Shown: piece by piece, positions 1 to 11,189 of the stretch
How the letters are laid out: each line of letters opens with the position of its first letter
Numbering within the stretch: position 1 is the stretch's first letter
DNA from: Falciphora oryzae
Taxonomy: Eukaryota > Ascomycota > Sordariomycetes > Magnaporthales > Magnaporthaceae
Assembly: GCA_000733355.1 (NCBI GenBank)
Contig: JNVV01000032.1
Location: 329,134 to 393,133, forward strand
Direction of reading: 5' to 3'
DNA length: 64,000 nucleotides
Program-made: the position numbers and the translations under genes
The notes under the pieces: generated by a model
Databases searched by the model: none
What the model saw: only the letters and a program-made list of their open reading frames with translations
What the model was told of the DNA's origin: nothing

Positions 1-2484
1 TCGGAATCGCGACGTTGTCGATGGAAAAAGGCGTTTGACCGCCAGGAAAAAAGGATTGTGGTGGTGGAAAGTGGTGGGAGAAAGATCGTGGGTTTGGGCA
101 GTTGGGTGGGAGAAAAAGAGATTGGGGATGGCTGCGTTTTGAGAAGGTGCTGAAAAAATTTAGGCAGGGAAGAAACGGGTGCAAGAAAAACTGGGGGTGC
201 GGCGGCCTTGGGCCATCTGGAATAGAGTCAATTATTAAACCAAGGCGAATTAAAAACACCAAGCCGTGGTTAGCTTGGGGCGTGGGAGACCGGACAGGCC
301 AGGTCGCATTGCAACCGCGCCGAGGGAGAAGGGGCGGACGAGGAAGGCAAGGGGAAAAGGGAAGGGGGGCTTCGAGATGGGATGTGGCCAGAGTCAAAGG
401 ACCAGCCAGACTCCGAACGGCATCAGACCGCCGAGCGAGTTGGGGGGCGCCAGAAACAAGAAACACCAGGCCCAGCAGCACGATGGGAACGGGCAGCCGA
501 CGTGATGCCTCCATGCGACCAGGATAGGCAATCGACCAGCGCAGCAGGCACCAGGGAGGGAGCACAGTCCATCTCGGACAGCCTGCCCTGGGCTGGGCCC
601 TTTTTGGCGGATGGCTCTGGTCGCTCGCGATGGGAGCAGCCAAGGGAAAAAGGGAGAAGCGCCAACGGGGAATCGGAGTGGGAACGGGTGGGCGCTGCCG
701 AACATCAACAATACCCCCAGCGAGGGACCATGGATAGAGCGCGGCCAAGTTGCGGGCGCGCGCACTGTTGGCTTGCCGGGCGGGCTGGCTGGCTGGCCAG
801 GGCTGCGCGCAGTTGCATGGCGTTTGTGGTGTGCGTTTGCCAGGCATGCGGCAGGCAAGAGGAAAAAAGAAACTCTCGGGGTGGGGCCTCAATTGGATTC
901 CGATAAAGGCGACAGCCGCAGCCTGCAGCCAGAAAAAGCGATGCACGCACAAGTCAAAAAAGCCCGGGATGGAAAGGTGGGTGCTAGCTCCAGGGAGCTG
1001 GCTGGGTCCACCCCCGACGAAAAAGGTGTGTTGTTGTTGTGCTGGGGTGGGACCGCGTGTCTGGCGGATAATGACATGGCTCGTGCAAGAGGAGCCAGAC
1101 GCAGGTCAGGTTCCAGCTTGGGTGCGGGACGGCGGCTTGGCCCCTGCCCCGGAGGTTAATGTTTCTTTTGGCATGGACCAAAAGGTGTGCAAGCAGCCGA
1201 GAGCGCGTGGGGATGGTGGGATGGGGGAGGTGGAGCTGCAGGAGATGCTCCCGCCAGACCCCGGCCAGGTACCGAGGTACCTCGCCTGTCTCCCCACCTT
1301 GCCAATTTAAGCACGCCCGGTAACCTCATTCGGTTCCACGGCGGTACTGGCCATGCCGAACAGGGGGTGGGAGCTTGCACATCAAACTTGGGAGGCATGG
1401 GATGAATCCGCCGAAGAACACAAACAGCCTTCCAGGAGATGGCACCATATGGAGAGTGCACCAATCCACTGGGAGGGACAAAAGAGTGCTTCTTCTATGC
1501 GCTTTGTTGTCAGCATGCTTGTATGGCGTCGCGTATCTTAATCCACGATGTATACCTATACAGGTACCAGGATGCCCGCCTGGACCCGGGCTGGCAGGTA
1601 CCGAATCATGGCCGAGAGATAAATCCCTCCAGATGAATGCCTAGAAAATCCTTCTGTCCAAACTCCAGCTGCAAACCCTGAAGCGAGGACTGTGCAAATC
1701 ATCCGTGCAGCATTTGGTTGGTGGTGGCGGGAGGTATTTACGGCGTCGCTCACTCACTTTTGGTACATGGTACGTAACGGACTCGCCAATTCAATTCTGG
1801 ACGCTCAGTCGTTGGTGTAACCACCGCACGGCTGACAAGACCGTGCAGCATGATGACACGCAACACACAGGAGAATCGGATCAGACCCGCGGCTTGTGAA
1901 TTGATCGCTGCACGATTAATTCACTTCGTATCAAGATTTTTTTTTTTTATTTATTTTTATATATATATATATATCTTGTTCTGCTTCTTTTGGAACCCTT
2001 TATTGCCTCCGTTTCTCTTTCCCTCTCGCAGAATAAAGTCATCCAGGAAGCAAGCAAACATCGGCGCTCGTTCCGAATTGAAGCGTGAACGTGATGGGAA
2101 TTCGTAGGTCGGTCGGCGCAAGTGTCAGGGGGCGACTGTGGAAGGCGAAGTTTCGACTGGCCCTAATCTTGGCCTGAAACGGCTGGGCTGACGGTCCCCT
2201 GCTTCTAGAATTTCCATCAATTGATCTGTTCCCGATCGACGCTAATGCACCCGATGTGGCTAGAGGACAACCCCGCTTTGCCGGGCTGTCACCAGCCACA
2301 CACCTGGGTTTTTTATTACCGTGTCGCACGTTTTCGGGGCGCGCGCAGTGGGGTAATCCGCCTTGCTTGGTGGCGCTCATTTTTTTGTCGCTCCTGCCCC
2401 TTGTTGGTCAACGCCCTTCATCCCTTGTCCTCCGCAGAGCAGCCAAAGCGCATGCGAGCGGTGCGCCTTCCATAATTTGCAGAC
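1..2484. other. 5' intergenic region, no supported gene
   Basis: About 2.5 kb upstream of the RPAP1-like gene. It is G/C-rich with many overlapping open frames on both strands, none with a recognisable domain or a coherent intron pattern. An AT-rich run (T tract, TTTAT repeats, then TA repeats) sits near 1938-1974. A pyrimidine-rich stretch ending in TTTGCAG directly precedes the ATG at 2485, so a 5'-UTR intron is possible. No RNA gene was recognised. Confidence 0.5.
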
Positions 2485-3810
2485 ATGGAATCTACTTTGC
2501 GAGTTGTCGACATTCAAGAGAAGGAGACTGGCGAAGCAAAGGCCCCGAGCTTCCCTCAAATCAAGTCGACCGCCTCCGGTTTTCCCGAACACAAGAAGAG
2601 GACGCGAGTATCCGCCTTCAAGAAGCAGAGACAGGCGCCCGAAGGAGGAAATGACGGCAACAAAGGAGAACCCAGGCGGGATGTGCCGGCGTCGGTGGCG
2701 CCCGAGGCTCACAGCCAACCGGGCAGTGCCGCTGGAGGAGCAGCCGGCGGCCTCACCAAGACTTCTTTCGAGTTGGAGAGGCGGAGGATCGATAGGGAGA
2801 ACCGGGAGAGGCTGGCAGCAATGTCGTCCGCGGAAATCGCCAACGCGCAGGCAGAGCTCCTGTCATCCCTGGACCCAAACGTCTTGCAGATGCTCCTGCG
2901 CCGCGCGAACCTAGACGAGAAGCCCCCCGGCCCGGACCCATTCGCAACGGACAACGGGCGCTCCGCCGCGCCGCCGGGTTCCAGCACCGCCGAGCCTGGA
3001 GATGCGCACCCGGCACCAACACAGACGCAACGGGCGGAAGGCGGGGCATCGGAACCCCGAGCCCCCAAAAAGACCGTGTCATTTGCCGCGACAGTCGAGG
3101 ACGAAGTTCTAGAGCCGCCATCACAGCAACAAGATGCAGCACAAGCGAAGCCACCGTCGGCGCCACAACAACAGGAACCGCCCAAGACGAGCACCAACAC
3201 GACACACTTCCCCCACGCGACCGGCCCGCCCGAGCTCGACCCCTCCGACCCCAACTTCCTCGAGGCGCTGCACCAAAAGTACTTCCCGAACCTCGCCGCC
3301 GACCCGGCCAAGCTGGCCTGGATGGCGCCCATCCCGACCGAGGACTCGCCCGCGGACCGCGACTCCCCCTACTACCCAGGCCAGACCACCCTCGCCGTGT
3401 CGCAGCTGCGCTTCGACTTTGCCGGCCGCCTCCTCCCACCCCGCCTCAGCCGCCAGATCCCGACGACGAAGGGGCTGCACCACCACGGCGAGGCGCCCGA
3501 GGCCGCGGGGTACACGGTCGCCGAGATGGCCCGCCTGGCCCGCAGCGCCGTCCCCGCGCAGCGCTGCATCGCCTTCCGCACCCTCGGCCGCATCCTCTTC
3601 CGCCTGGGCAAGGGCGAGTGGGGCTCCGGCGAGGGCTCCATGGCCATGGGCATCTTCCGCCAGGTCAGCGAGGGGAGGGTCCTCGACAGCCTGAACGAGG
3701 CCGCCTCGGTTGAGGAGGGCAAGGGACACCGCGCGGCCAGGGCCTACGCCATTGAGGCCCTGTGGCTTTACGAGAAGGGCGGGTGGAAGGCTAGCTTCTC
3801 TGGGCGTTGA
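2485..3810 (+). CDS. RBA50: RPAP1/Rba50-like RNA polymerase II-associated protein
   Basis: Single-exon 441-aa protein. Residues about 92-142 match the RPAP1 N-terminal domain (an ELERRRIDRENRERLAAMS-type helix, then SSLDPNVLQMLLRRAN). Residues about 300-385 match the RPAP1 C-terminal domain (TLAVSQLRFDFAGRLLPP, then IAFRTLGRILFRLGKGEWG). Between them lies a long Pro/Ala/Gln-rich linker. RPAP1 proteins, including yeast Rba50, help RNA polymerase II subunits assemble and reach the nucleus. The fungal members are short like this one, not the >1000-aa animal form. The start is the first ATG of the frame, and the N-terminus is rich in basic residues. The downstream neighbour is convergent (AP-1 beta, minus strand). 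The identification rests on motif recognition only. Confidence 0.85.
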   Translation: MESTLRVVDIQEKETGEAKAPSFPQIKSTASGFPEHKKRTRVSAFKKQRQAPEGGNDGNKGEPRRDVPASVAPEAHSQPGSAAGGAAGGLTKTSFELERRRIDRENRERLAAMSSAEIANAQAELLSSLDPNVLQMLLRRANLDEKPPGPDPFATDNGRSAAPPGSSTAEPGDAHPAPTQTQRAEGGASEPRAPKKTVSFAATVEDEVLEPPSQQQDAAQAKPPSAPQQQEPPKTSTNTTHFPHATGPPELDPSDPNFLEALHQKYFPNLAADPAKLAWMAPIPTEDSPADRDSPYYPGQTTLAVSQLRFDFAGRLLPPRLSRQIPTTKGLHHHGEAPEAAGYTVAEMARLARSAVPAQRCIAFRTLGRILFRLGKGEWGSGEGSMAMGIFRQVSEGRVLDSLNEAASVEEGKGHRAARAYAIEALWLYEKGGWKASFSGR

Positions 3811-4462
3811 TCCCGTCCCAGCAGAGTCGGGGGGTAGGACGACGGCAGGTGGGATAGGCTCTGCAACGTGTGGAGGAGACGTGGTGACAGATGGCTAGTA
3901 CGAGCCGTATGGGGCTAATTCTGTGTAACTTTTCCACGAGCTAAAATTAATATGATACCCCTGAAATTATCAGTGCTCGGATGACGTTGAAGTTGGCCAG
4001 CGGTCGTCAGACGCAGCATGCCTTGGGATGGGAGTCAGCCACCACGAGAACACGTGGTAATGGCTCGTAACACCTACAAGATGGTCGTCGTGAATGAGAT
4101 AGCGCTGATTCCGGCACGAGGCCGCGTGTGTGTCCACGTGGACAAGCGGCAGAGTCCAACAGACCATGCTCTCGATGGGACAAGAATCTCAACTTTGTAT
4201 TTTGCTCGATTCCCCGCCTGGCAAACACAAAACACTAACTCCCGCATGTTTAAAGGGCCCAGGTGAAAGCGAAAAAGCGAAAAAAAAAAAAAAGAACCAA
4301 GAATAAAAATAGATAAGGCTACCCTCCAAAGATACAGAAATTCTACCCATCCCGCCCCTGCTTTTCAGATTATCCGACCTGAAAAAAAAAGCCGTGAGGT
4401 GACGAAAGACCAAAAGACGAAAAAGCGCCACAAAGCCACATGCCCGGCGACCTCCACTGAAC
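3811..4462. other. convergent intergenic spacer
   Basis: Shared 3' region of two convergent genes. It contains AT-rich stretches and an A tract at about 4277-4293, compatible with polyadenylation regions. No gene was recognised. Confidence 0.5.
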
Positions 4463-6960
4463 TTAGAACAGACCCAGCAGATCCTCATTGTCGTTCTTTT
4501 TGGCCGCCGGAGCGCCGCCGGGCTGTCCCTGCAGCTGCTGGCCGGGAGGCGGCGGGGCGCTGGTGCCGCTCAGGTCCATGCCCGCGAACCCATTCATGAT
4601 ATCTCCCATGGCACCACCACCACCACCACCGGCTGCCGGGGCCGAGGGCGCCGCGTCAAAGAGGCCCATCATGTCGGCCATGCCGCCCGACGGCTGCTGC
4701 GCGCCGCCGACGGCCGCGGGGCTCACGCTGCGGTCGGGCGTGCCGGCGGCCTCGGCGCTGGCGGGCGCGGCGCCGTCGAAGTCGATGTCGAGCAGGTTCT
4801 CCAGGTTGTTCTGGGACCCCGTGGCCGCGCCCCCGTTGGCGGCGGCGACGGCGGCGGCGATCGGGTTCTCGGCCGCCTCTTGCCTCTGCTCCTGGATGGC
4901 CGCGCGCTGGATCTCGTCGGCGCCGAACCGGCCCTTGCCCACGAACGACTCGGGCGGCTTGTGATAGACCGACGCGAGCGTCGAGAGCTCCATCAGGAGC
5001 TGCTCGAGCAGCGCGGGAGGGAGTGACGTCATGGTCGTGCTGATGGCGGGCTTCTGGGAGATGACGATGTTCTGCATCGCACGAAATCGACGAAGGTCAG
5101 TATACAGATCGCAGGGATTCTAGACAGGGAAAGTCTCAGACCAACCTTTGCGACCTCCAGGTCGCCCGAGAGCAGACGCCAGTAAACATAGGCCCGATCT
5201 CTGATATCCGGGTTGTCGTTTTCCGCCGTTGCCATCTGGAGGACCTTTTGAACAAGACCTTGGTTGCTGCTGGGCTTCTTCAGGAAGAGCTTCACAACGG
5301 CCGTGAGGGTCTGAAGCTGCGTTTGTGTGAACTCCTCCATAAACCCATCCACAAAGCTCGTTAATATCTCGTCGGCGTTGCTGATCTTCTCGGCATACTC
5401 GCCCACGATCCAAATCAGCGACCCGCGCGCGTTGGGCTCGTCCAGGTCGTCTATGTGCTCGCACAGAGTCGGAATGACGCCCTCGTAGCCCGGGTATTTG
5501 CGCAGTATGTCCTTGATGACGACGACGACCTCCTGGACGACATAGTTGACCTTGGTGGCCATAAGATCCAGCAGCGCGTTGACGCACTTCTCGCTCGCGC
5601 TCTCGATCTTGATGGCGACCTGGCCGATGGCCTTGACGGCCCTGCGCACAAAGTCCATGTCCACCTCGAGGGCGTACTCCTTGAGTTCGGCAAGGAGCTG
5701 CTCAAAGTTCTTGTCGTTGGCTATCCGTACCATGATTTCGAGTTTCTGCATCTTGACGTAGGGCGGGTCGTTGTATTTGCAGAAGAATACCCTGAGCTCC
5801 TTGCTAAGAATGTCTGGCTTTGCTTGCAGGAGGAGATCGATGTTTCTGAGGGCGACGTATTGGACCTCGGGGGCGGAAGCGACAAGGGTGACTGGAAGGC
5901 GAGTTAGAGGGCGGGCCACTACATTCACTTGGGCGAAAAGGGGTCATATTACCTAGAGGAGGCGCCATCTTCTTCAAGTACTGCCTCACCGAGTCCGGGT
6001 TGATGACCTTCATGTGGATGAAAACGACCTTGACGGCGGCCAGGACGACACTCGGGTTGACGTGCTGGAACTGCGGCGCAACCCTCTCGCAGATGTGCTC
6101 CGACTCCTTGACGTCCTGGGGCGGGTAGTCGGCCAGGGTAGACAGGATGGTGACGCGCCCCCACTCGGTGCACTCATTGAGGGCCATGAGGAGCTTCTTG
6201 AGAGTGGCCGGGGTGACGACGAGCGCCTTGGTCTCGGGCGCCGTCTCGGTGATCTCGGACAGGGCCTGGACCGAGTTGGCGACGACCATGGGGTTGGGGT
6301 CGCCGATCAGCTCCTGCAGCGTCTCGAGGAAGCCGTTCTCGATGCACATGGTCGGGTTCAGGTCGAAGAGTTTTGCGACGCAGATGGCAGCCGTCTTGCG
6401 CACGTACGGCGACTCGTCCCGCAGCGTCTTGCGCAGCGGCTCCTCCATGTAGTCCACCATCTTGTCGACCCTGATGCAGCCCATGGTCCGGATCGCCAGC
6501 GCCCTGATGAGCGGGTTCGGGTCCTCCGAGTCTTGGACAAACGTGTTGACGGCGAGAATGCACAGGTCCGGGTGCGACTTTGCGTAGTTCCTAGTCCAGC
6601 CTGTCAGCAACAAAGCAGATCGAGCGAGCTGTGATCTGGGGACGCTGAGGCCGAGGCCTGAGCCACTCGGATCAGGCCGGCGCCAACAGGCCAGCGTGTA
6701 TGGTATCAAGCATACATCAAGTAGAGGTAGACCAGCTTCTTCTGGTCGAGGTCCGCCGTTGCGATGTTCTTGAGCACGTCGGGGAACAGGGCCGAGACGT
6801 CCTTGCCGAGCGTCATGGCCATGATGGTCTTCTGGATCGACTCCTTGCGCTCGTAGGCATACTGGGAGACCAGCCCGGCGCGGAGCTCAAACGTCTCTCC
6901 CTTCCTCGGGGCGGTAAAGGCCCCGCGGATCCTATTTACCGCCATCGTGCCGTCGAGCAC
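4463..6960 (-). CDS. APL2: AP-1 adaptor complex beta subunit (beta-adaptin)
   Basis: Four exons: 6960-6716, 6590-5954/5953, 5891-5146 and 5071-4463, with introns of 125, 61 and 74 bp bounded by GTATGC, GTAATA and GTTGGT donors and AG acceptors. They join to 745 aa. Residues 1 to about 580 form the adaptin HEAT-repeat trunk, with signatures such as [12 protein letters not shown] at the first junction and [15 protein letters not shown] Gly/Ala-rich hinge follows, carrying a clathrin-box motif LLDIDF at about 636-641; the protein ends in DLLGLF. The C-terminal appendage (ear) domain is absent, as is usual for fungal AP-1 beta. The protein should form the AP-1 heterotetramer and recruit clathrin at the trans-Golgi network and endosomes. 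The promoter lies in 6961-8065. Confidence 0.92.
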
Positions 6961-8065
6961 CAGGCTGGGACGTCGGGGAGAAGGTGGAGGGGCGGGACAG
7001 TGGCGGTCGGCTGGGCGTGAAGGCGACGAGTCCGAGGCTCGGCGGCGGGGAAGGTCGGTGGCTCAACGGGCTCGCAGGCAGGTGTCAGGCGCCGGGAGCG
7101 TCCATGGGGGCGTGTCGCGGATATTCTGGGGAGGTACGGCGAGCCCCAAAGTCGATTAGGGGTCGGCAGGTTGGGCTGGCCATCTGCACCCTCGCTGTCT
7201 CCACCGAAGCGCGCACCGCTGGCGCAGGCGGGCGCTAGGTGGCTGTGCTGCAGTGTGGCGCGAGCTCCCCAGCGGGGCCTGCATTTGCTGCGACAAGCCA
7301 CACCTCGCAGTGTCAAATGCATGCCCCACGATGAGTGTCTGACCGTTCTGTGACATCAGGGATACCTCTCCACTCGGAGCAATCTCGAAGAGTAGAATGA
7401 AATAAACAACTGCATTCATGCGGAGGATTGCTTTGGAGTGAAGCCGGACTTCCAAAAACAATAAAGGCACCGGATGTCCGCAGGCTCTAGCAATAATCCA
7501 ACCCAGAACACAGGCCCGAGGTGACCACTTATCGACTGAAGAAGCTTCCATGGTATGTCGGTTCTCCCAACACACCCCTGGTATTACATAATTTCCCTAC
7601 TTGATAATCTTCTCATCGATCCCACCGCTGGTCTAGGCCAAACTTCCGAATCTCAGGCGGCTCTTCATAGAGGCGAGGACCGACAATGAAGAGCGCGAGG
7701 TGTCGCGGAGAGCGGTATGAACACTCGCCACGCTCCGAATACTTCCTCAAGCAGGCGCTGACCATAACCGCCGCCATCACACCCAGTTCTACAATGCTGT
7801 TCTGTTCATGGGCTCGGTCGCTGTGTTCAGCCTGATCGCACAGAGGATGAACGCGACGAGGTAGCAAGAAGGTGTCTCATGTGGCCGAATTATTCGCTGG
7901 CATCTACAAGTACAGGCATAAATAGGCTGTCATGAGAAGAGACTATTACAGACAGAACGGTAGATCCCCCAGTGAACTCCATGGCATGACCCGTGCTGCG
8001 GCAACATCAACTGCCATCCCTCATAGTTACAATTACCCAGTGGCGCCCTTGGAGGGTTCACGCCC
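6961..8065. other. AP-1 beta promoter / intergenic region
   Basis: About 1.1 kb between the AP-1 beta start (minus) and the DEK-like stop (minus). Short open frames here show no domain or splice support. No repeat or RNA gene was recognised. Confidence 0.5.
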
Positions 8066-9796
8066 TCAGTCCGACTCGCTCTCATCGCCAAGGAAGGCCA
8101 GGTCCGCATGTCGCTTGTCAAGCCGGCGGCTCTTGGCGAAAGTCTTGACATCCGACCCGCTCTCGTCTTCGGACACATTCCTTTCATTTTTCGGCTTCTC
8201 GTCATCATCGTCACCGTCATCATCGTCGCTACTCTCCGCCATCGACTTCTTGCTGTTCCCGGCGGCGGCGGCGGCGCGGCTCCTCGATGCTCGACCGCCG
8301 ACGCCCCAGGACTTGTTCATCTCCTGCACGGCCTCGAGGTCGGCCGCGAGCTCCCTCATCTCCTTGATCTCGCGCGCCTTGGCCTCGGAGAAGCGCCCGT
8401 CCATACCGATATCCCGCAGCATCTCCCTGAGGTGCTTGATCTTGGCCTTGGCGTTGTCGCCGTGCTGCTTGAGTTCGAACGCCCAGATCTTGCGTATGCC
8501 GCACTTGACCAGCTGGCCCTGGAGCTTCTTGATCTCGGCCTCGTCCGGCGACGCCGCGTCCGCCCCTCCTGCAGACTTCCTGCTTCCGCCCGTCGCCTTC
8601 TTCGTGGTGCCCTTGGCGGCCTTGGGTTCGGATGCGTCTTTGCCCTTGGCCTTCCTTCCTCGCTTGGCCTTTGTGGGCGGCTCATCGTATATTATCGACA
8701 TGCTGCTGTCGGAGTTGTAGTCGACAGTCGCCGGTTTCTTCTTTTCTGCGGTTTTCTTTTCGTCGTCCTCGTCGGGAAAGTTGTCCCCGACATCGCTAAG
8801 GGGCGAGTCTTCGTCGTCCTCTCCCTTCTTCTCCACGGCCTGCTTCACCGAGATGACATCGCCTTCCAGCTCAGTCTTGGGCTCCTTCTTGGGTGCCGAC
8901 TCGGCCTCGCTGTCTCCATTAACCTTGACGGCTATCTCATCTTCAGAGCGCTTCTCTTCCTTGGCAGCAGGCTTGTCTTCGTCCCCGTCGTCATCGGAGT
9001 CGGCAGGTTTCTTGATTTTTCGCTTAGGCGCTGCGCGTTTTGCCGGTGCCTTCTTCTTGGTCGGCGCCTTCCTCTTCTTTGTTGGTTTCGTTTCGACCTC
9101 ACTCCCCGAGTCCTTGATGCTCATTTCGTCTTCCGACCCCTCCTCATCTTCGGCCATGTCCGACTCCTCATCTTCCGAGCCAGGGGCAGTCTTGCGCTTC
9201 TTCTTCGCGGCCGTGGCGCGCTTAGCTACCTTCCTCTTCTTGGCTGGCTTGACATCCTCAACTTCGCTCAGGTCTGAGAGCTCCGAGGATGAGTCGTCCT
9301 TCTTGACAGGAGCCTTCTTCTTGGTCGAGACGGGACTTGAGGACTCCCTCTTCTGTCGCTTTTTGGCAGGCGCAGGCTCCTCACTAGACTCGCGCTTGAG
9401 CCTATTCTTCGAGTCTTCGGGTTCGGACTTGGGCCGCGCGGGAGACGACTCAGCAGCCGGCTCGGACTCGTTTGCGAATAAATCATTCTTGGCGTCGGTG
9501 ATCAAGTCAGCGAGAAATTCCCCACGGGCCTGTGGTCGCTGGAGTGTGTGGTTTAGGGGGGCGCGCAGACAGGGGAAGACGCGCGACTGCGAGAAACTTA
9601 CCACGGCCTCCTTTATAATATCCTTGGACCTGCCCTTCCAATTGGCCGATGTGAAAAAGCCGGACTCGAGCTCCAATTCCTCCTCCACGCGCGCGCGCAC
9701 GCCATTGACGGACAGCTCGTCGCGCTGGCCGCTGTTGAAAATGTCTCGCGCAGCGGCGACGAGGGCCTGCTCTAGGGCTTTGGCTTTAGGCGGCAT
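8066..9796 (-). CDS. DEK-C-domain nuclear protein, putative chromatin or transcription regulator
   Basis: Two exons, 9796-9602 and 9538-8066, separated by a 63-bp intron with donor GTAAGT, branch CTAAAC and acceptor CTCCAG. The intron has no stop and keeps frame, so it can be missed. The product is 555 aa. The N-terminal ~65 residues (MPPKAKALEQAL to SKDIIKEAV) resemble a DEK C-terminal DNA-binding fold. The middle ~330 residues are acidic and basic Lys/Glu/Ser tracts with several KKRK-type nuclear localisation signals. Residues about 430-520 form a conserved helical block (KKLQGQLVKCGIRKIWAFEL, then LREMLRDIGMDGRFSEAKAR). A tail of Asp/Glu stretches ends in DESESD. In-frame ATGs lie upstream, but the MPPKAK start fits the domain best. 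Family members are annotated as transcriptional regulators; the exact role is unknown. An alternative acceptor 9 nt downstream is possible. Confidence 0.7.
   Translation of the reverse strand: MPPKAKALEQALVAAARDIFNSGQRDELSVNGVRARVEEELELESGFFTSANWKGRSKDIIKEAVVSFSQSRVFPCLRAPLNHTLQRPQARGEFLADLITDAKNDLFANESEPAAESSPARPKSEPEDSKNRLKRESSEEPAPAKKRQKRESSSPVSTKKKAPVKKDDSSSELSDLSEVEDVKPAKKRKVAKRATAAKKKRKTAPGSEDEESDMAEDEEGSEDEMSIKDSGSEVETKPTKKRKAPTKKKAPAKRAAPKRKIKKPADSDDDGDEDKPAAKEEKRSEDEIAVKVNGDSEAESAPKKEPKTELEGDVISVKQAVEKKGEDDEDSPLSDVGDNFPDEDDEKKTAEKKKPATVDYNSDSSMSIIYDEPPTKAKRGRKAKGKDASEPKAAKGTTKKATGGSRKSAGGADAASPDEAEIKKLQGQLVKCGIRKIWAFELKQHGDNAKAKIKHLREMLRDIGMDGRFSEAKAREIKEMRELAADLEAVQEMNKSWGVGGRASRSRAAAAAGNSKKSMAESSDDDDGDDDDEKPKNERNVSEDESGSDVKTFAKSRRLDKRHADLAFLGDESESD
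9539..9601 (-). other. frame-preserving intron in DEK-like gene
   Basis: 63 bp on the minus strand: GTAAGT donor, CTAAAC branch-like site about 17 nt before the end, CTCCAG acceptor. The length is a multiple of three and there is no stop. Confidence 0.75.
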
Positions 9797-11189
9797 CTTT
9801 CCGCTAGGGGCAGAGCCGGGCGTTGGCGGACGATGGGTGTTGATTTGCAGCTCGCGCGTGCCACCAAGCTTCGATAATCGCACCACACGAGCTCTTTGGG
9901 ATGGTGGGAGAGCGGCGGCCGGAAAGCAAAAATCACAAAAAGGCTTCCGCCCAAAGCTGAAATCTGCTGAAGGAACAATGGGAAAGCCTCAGCCAGCTCA
10001 CACCCCCGGCCTGTCAATTATTGCGCGATACGCGGGGCCCAGTCTCCGTCGTTTTTAATGGCAATAAGACGCGATCGACGGTCCCATTGTTGTGTGTCGC
10101 GGATGAGTGTGGGGAAAGCTGGCGGGTGCGCGAGCTCCCAGTTGGCGCACGGACACAGCCCACTGGGACCTGAGATCTTGGCAGTCGAGCAAGCATCCTC
10201 AACATCAACCGTCAACCGTACGACAAGCAAGCCTGAACGAAGGTGGTAGCGCAAAGGTCTGGGATGGTATGAAGAAGTCTTTGTAAGCAGAGTGGCACAT
10301 TTATTGCCAAAATACCAGTCGCAACCTAATAAGCTCTCCCGGCAGCCCCTCTTTGTGCCTATCACTTGCGACACATGAAAGTGTTTGGTTGGATCCCAAT
10401 CTGACTTCACTCTTTGCATCTCTCAAAAGCTTAACGTGGTTCATCAGTGAGTGCCACACATCAGCGAGTGCCACACTTCAAAATCCCATATTAAACGGCG
10501 TTTTTTTCGGTTAAATAACTCGTTCAATTTTGAACTAAATTCCACCAAAATTAAAACAGTTATATTTAACTTTATAAAGATTATAATTTGAATTTTCCGC
10601 ATTTTTATTATTACTCCTTTTAGGTTAGTTTACAACACTGTGTAATATACTGTATAAATCTTTCAAACTAACCTAAAAGGAGTAATAATAAAAATGCGGA
10701 AAATTCAAATTATAATCTTTATAAAGTTAAATATAACTGTTTTAATTTTGGTGGAATTTAGTTCAAAATTGAACGAGTTATTTAACCGAAAAAAACGCCG
10801 TTTAATATGGGATTTTGAAGTGTGGCACTCGCTGATGTGTGGCACTCACTGATGAACCACGTTAACACTTCTCCCAAAAGCTTAACGCCGATCTTTTTAT
10901 TTCAGCATCCCTCCAAACACAGAGGGCAACGTACAATTTTGTGACGACGGCCACTGACGAGATTTTCCCCACACATCTCGGGCTCAATACACTTGACAGT
11001 ATACTCTCAATTCTGGGTGCGACTGCAAACCAAGGAAACCAAAAACTAAGCTAAAAAGGTATTTAAAACCGTCCTTGCGCACAGGTACAGCTAAAGAGCG
11101 TAGAGAAGTAAAGACTGAGGCATACAAGCCTCTTTGAGAGTGATCTGTCCAGCTCTCTTTCGCCGATCCATCATACCTTCGCCCTGTGT
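9797..11189. other. intergenic region hosting the fold-back element
   Basis: Region between the DEK-like gene start and the 3' end of the small secreted protein gene. Outside the palindrome no gene, RNA or other repeat was recognised. Confidence 0.4.
10431..10865. repeat. 435-bp perfect palindromic fold-back element
   Basis: Two 201-bp arms (10431-10631 and 10665-10865) appear exactly reverse complementary by eye over their full length, around a 33-bp AT-rich spacer. The arms are AT-rich and contain no gene. Each arm has two near-identical 17-bp subterminal direct repeats (ATCAGTGAGTGCCACAC and ATCAGCGAGTGCCACAC, 10443-10476), which look like transposase-binding sites. The ends read TTAACGTGG and CCACGTTAA, so TTAA could be the target duplication. 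A 13-bp motif CAAAAGCTTAACG occurs at 10424-10436 and again at 10875-10887. It is most like a MITE or fold-back element, but no family was recognised. Confidence 0.85.

Noticed and set aside
1..2484. Many open frames up to 186 codons in the GC-rich first 2.5 kb
   Set aside because: No domains, several overlapping frames of equal quality on both strands, no splice pattern; expected by chance at this composition.
4463..6960. Missing ear domain in AP-1 beta as a truncation
   Set aside because: Fungal AP-1 beta proteins usually lack the appendage; the frame ends cleanly with a DLLGLF tail.
8108..10058. Long plus-strand frames over the DEK-like gene
   Set aside because: Ser/Leu-rich mirror of the acidic/Lys-rich minus-strand coding sequence.
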